DNA from: Hymenolepis diminuta
Lineage: Eukaryota > Platyhelminthes > Cestoda > Cyclophyllidea > Hymenolepididae
Assembly: GCA_900708905.1 (NCBI GenBank)
Contig: CAADRB010000012.1
Coordinates: 1,471,235-1,535,234, forward strand
Reading direction: 5' to 3'
Length of the DNA: 64,000 bases
A program made the position numbers and the translations under genes. This document shows positions 61,376 to 64,000 of the stretch, one piece after another (positions within the stretch are counted from its first letter, which is position 1; each line of letters opens with the position of its first letter). Below the pieces are notes generated by a model that ran no database searches, had not been told where the DNA came from, and saw nothing but the letters and a program-made list of their open reading frames with translations.

Positions 61376-64000
61376 TTATTATACCCTTGTCTTCTACTCA
61401 ATTCGCAGATATGAGACTTTAAAGGACACAATTGGGCAAAGTCCAACTCATTCCAAAGCCTTTATTCAGATGGGATTTTACGGAAGAGAAAGCATACTGG
61501 GACACATTTCATTATAAAACATTACATTTTCAGGGATATATGTATTCTTCCCCAGTTGACTAGTCCCTAGCCAATGAACTGATCAGTCAGGCTAATTGAC
61601 CTATTTTTTGCTCTTCTGATAGTCATTATTCAAGCGAATTTGACATTTACGGCTCTCAACTCGTCAAGTTAATGAGTACGAACATTCGTGTTTTAAATAA
61701 TTAACTAACCCTCGTTCACTTTTGTGCATATAAATAAATAAAATAAACAAATAAACAAAAATTGAGTCTAGAAAAACGCATTTTTGTAGAGAATACAAGT
61801 CAATATTTTCAAACTCTCATCTTACTGATCTTTTAGTGAATTGTTTGAGACGTATTACTCATTAACAAATTAGAAACGGACATGCGTATATATCAATGTT
61901 GGAAATTACTCCAATGCTCAGCTATAGTTATGAGAAGAATAACTACTTATTATTGCATCTAAGGTTCTAAATACAATTATAATTACTGTGGCACTTCTCA
62001 CTAGAGCATGGAATAAAAGGATTAAAATATATTAATTCCCACAGAGGTATTTAGGTCAGTGTATAGACTAATTGTATCCTAGTTGGTAATAATTTTTACA
62101 GAAGTGGAAAAAAAACATTTGAATAACAATCGATCATGTTACTCTTTTCAATAGTAAACTTGGGCCCTTCTTATCATAACTGGATTCTAACGTTTTCGGT
62201 ATACCTATTGAGAGAATCTTTTTACCATTTAGATTTAGTGAGTATTACAGCGAAGCTTTCAGAATGGAGAGCTGAGAATGAAGATCAGTTTGGATAATTA
62301 ATGATTAATGTGGTAAATGAGAAATGAGGAACCTAGCTAACTAACCTATATTACTTTCTGGAATGAATGAATGCCGATCAATAATCCGGAACACTTGAAC
62401 CAATTGCCGTGTAGATGCCTGTTATTTTATTGGTGAATAAATCCCAAGCAGTGGCTTTCAAAACTACCAGTACATAGAAGAGGGGATTATTAAAAAGAGT
62501 TGTACCCTAGGAGTTTAGAGCCTGATTTTGAAGCCTTTCAATATTATTAACCATCTAACTTGTAGAAGTAACGGTTGACAGCCGACAAAAGCAGTTCTCG
62601 GATCAGAACTACAAGAATTGCGAGTAATCGCAATTCGAGTAAGAGAGGAACTGAGATCAGGAGAAGGCCACATAGACCGAGGAGGGAGTGTGAGAGACAA
62701 GCGTTTGAGCAGTATGTCTTAAAATGGGAGTATGTGGGATTACAAGGTAAAATGCTGAATCAATAATCGATAATAATTTCGTATGAACAATGATTTTGAG
62801 AAATATTTAGAGAGCAATTCTCCATGCTTATAACTACCTTCAAATAACAAGATGGAAAGAAGACCGGATTATGAAATGCAACGTTTACTGAGGGAGCAAA
62901 CTGTGGATAAGTAAATTAGTTAGACATATACGTTGTGTTGGAGGTATTGAGTTTCTTTTTAAAAGTGTACCAGTTATATAATTCCTGGACAGAGATTAAC
63001 AATCAAAGAGGGTGTAAGGATTAGATCAGGGGATTAGGTGTAAGACTCCTGAATGAATTCTGTAACTTGAACTATCACATCAAAAGAATAGAATGAGAAT
63101 GGACCATTCGTCTTAAATCATCTCACAAAAAAAATTGTTCTCGCAAATCAGGTGTGTTCTGTTGTGTCATACAAGTTCCAAGATGTATGGACTCAAATCT
63201 GCCATCCTTTTCACATTGCTACATTTAAAATCACTATTAACGTAGGTAATGTAATTCAAGTTGACAATCCCAAAATATCCACGAAAAATATTAGAGAGAG
63301 AGGGGCTGGCGAATCTTAAAGATGTTAGAACTCTGTATGAAGATTGTGTCACGTGCAAGATTATTCATTAGTTAAATAAATAATTTCATAATTAAACATT
63401 ATTTTCAAAATAAAAGGAAAGAAAACATAAAATAAAATTTTAATATCGTCAGGGAAAAAATGTTTAATGATTTACGCTTTTATTTCCTCTCTGATTGCAG
63501 AGACTTCATTTAGATACAATTATGCGATATTTTCCTAAACCTTGAAGTGTAATTAATCTGAAGGGAATAGTAAATCAAATTGAATAAATGGAGAGTGGAA
63601 TTGTGTATTCAGCAGTTCAGTTACAATTTATGGCACTAAAGATTCTTTCAAAAATACCTTTAGAAGTTTGGAAAGGTTAGATGCATATTCCAAGCTAATA
63701 TCGGCCCATTACAGTTATGTAACATATATTCACAGACTGGCTTTGTTGATGATTATCGCAACGACAAATTCCACGTATTTAAATAAGAATTTTAAATAAA
63801 TCTTGGCGTAATTTTAGATCATTCGCAAAGCTCTAAAGCATCTCTGACTACTTATAAGGATAACAAGCGTTTGGCTATTTTAGCCAGATGAATATCATTA
63901 TCTTCATCCACAAATTTGAGCTAGTAATTTTGAAATAATTTAACTTATAGGAAGAAACAATTTTAAGTCCAGTGTATACAGATTATTTAAAGTTCTTATG
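61376..64000. other. Right edge, no supported gene
   Basis: Mostly AT-rich. A stretch near 62560-62770 is GC-richer and open on both strands (plus 62575-62766, Arg/Ser-rich; minus 62515-62700), without recognised content. The minus frame 63167-63358 (63 codons) is likewise unassigned. ATAAATAAATAAAATAAAC-type A-rich simple sequence lies at 61728-61760. Confidence 0.5.

Noticed and set aside
1..64000. CRISPR arrays, operons, bacterial-type promoters or phage systems
   Set aside because: The window is spliced animal nuclear DNA. No regularly spaced direct repeats or prokaryotic gene clusters are present.

Overview
This is animal (metazoan) nuclear DNA. It is AT-rich and gene-poor, has GT-AG introns, carries decayed transposons and simple repeats, and includes one 30-base assembly gap. 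Two recognisable protein families account for nearly all convincing coding sequence, in the left half. The introns are strikingly bimodal: many are 32-45 nt, others are 1-7.4 kb. That pattern is well known in parasitic flatworms. However, a reverse-transcriptase relic of R1/Jockey/Loa type and the transposon type would also suit an arthropod such as a sea louse, so I leave the phylum open.

Layout. (1) 688-1395, minus strand: the first four exons of an alpha/beta-hydrolase of the ABHD1/ABHD3 phospholipase family, running off the left edge. (2) 2923-9243, minus strand: a tandem paralogue with all seven exons, intact catalytic Ser, Asp and His, but a one-base frameshift in exon 2; a dead mariner transposon (about 6740-8018) sits in its intron 4. 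(3) 9244-11087: the shared upstream region between divergent genes, containing the reverse-transcriptase relic. (4) 11088-32363, plus strand: a complete MBOAT1/2-type lysophospholipid acyltransferase of 11 exons and 511 codons, with catalytic Asn and His motifs and a C-terminal KKXX ER-retrieval signal. (5) 32364-64000: about 31.6 kb with no recognisable intact gene. It holds one good orphan exon (59550-59709, plus strand), two protein-like but broken stretches on the minus strand (about 60650-61375 and 43213-43460), copies of a dispersed repeat, TA microsatellites and decayed tandem repeats.

How the genes fit together. ABHD3-type enzymes remove acyl chains from phospholipids, and MBOAT1/2 enzymes put acyl chains back on lysophospholipids. 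A head-to-head pair covering both halves of phospholipid remodelling (the Lands cycle), with the hydrolase duplicated, is the main biological observation. Exon boundaries were set by hand from splice consensus, reading phase and family alignment from memory. No search was run.
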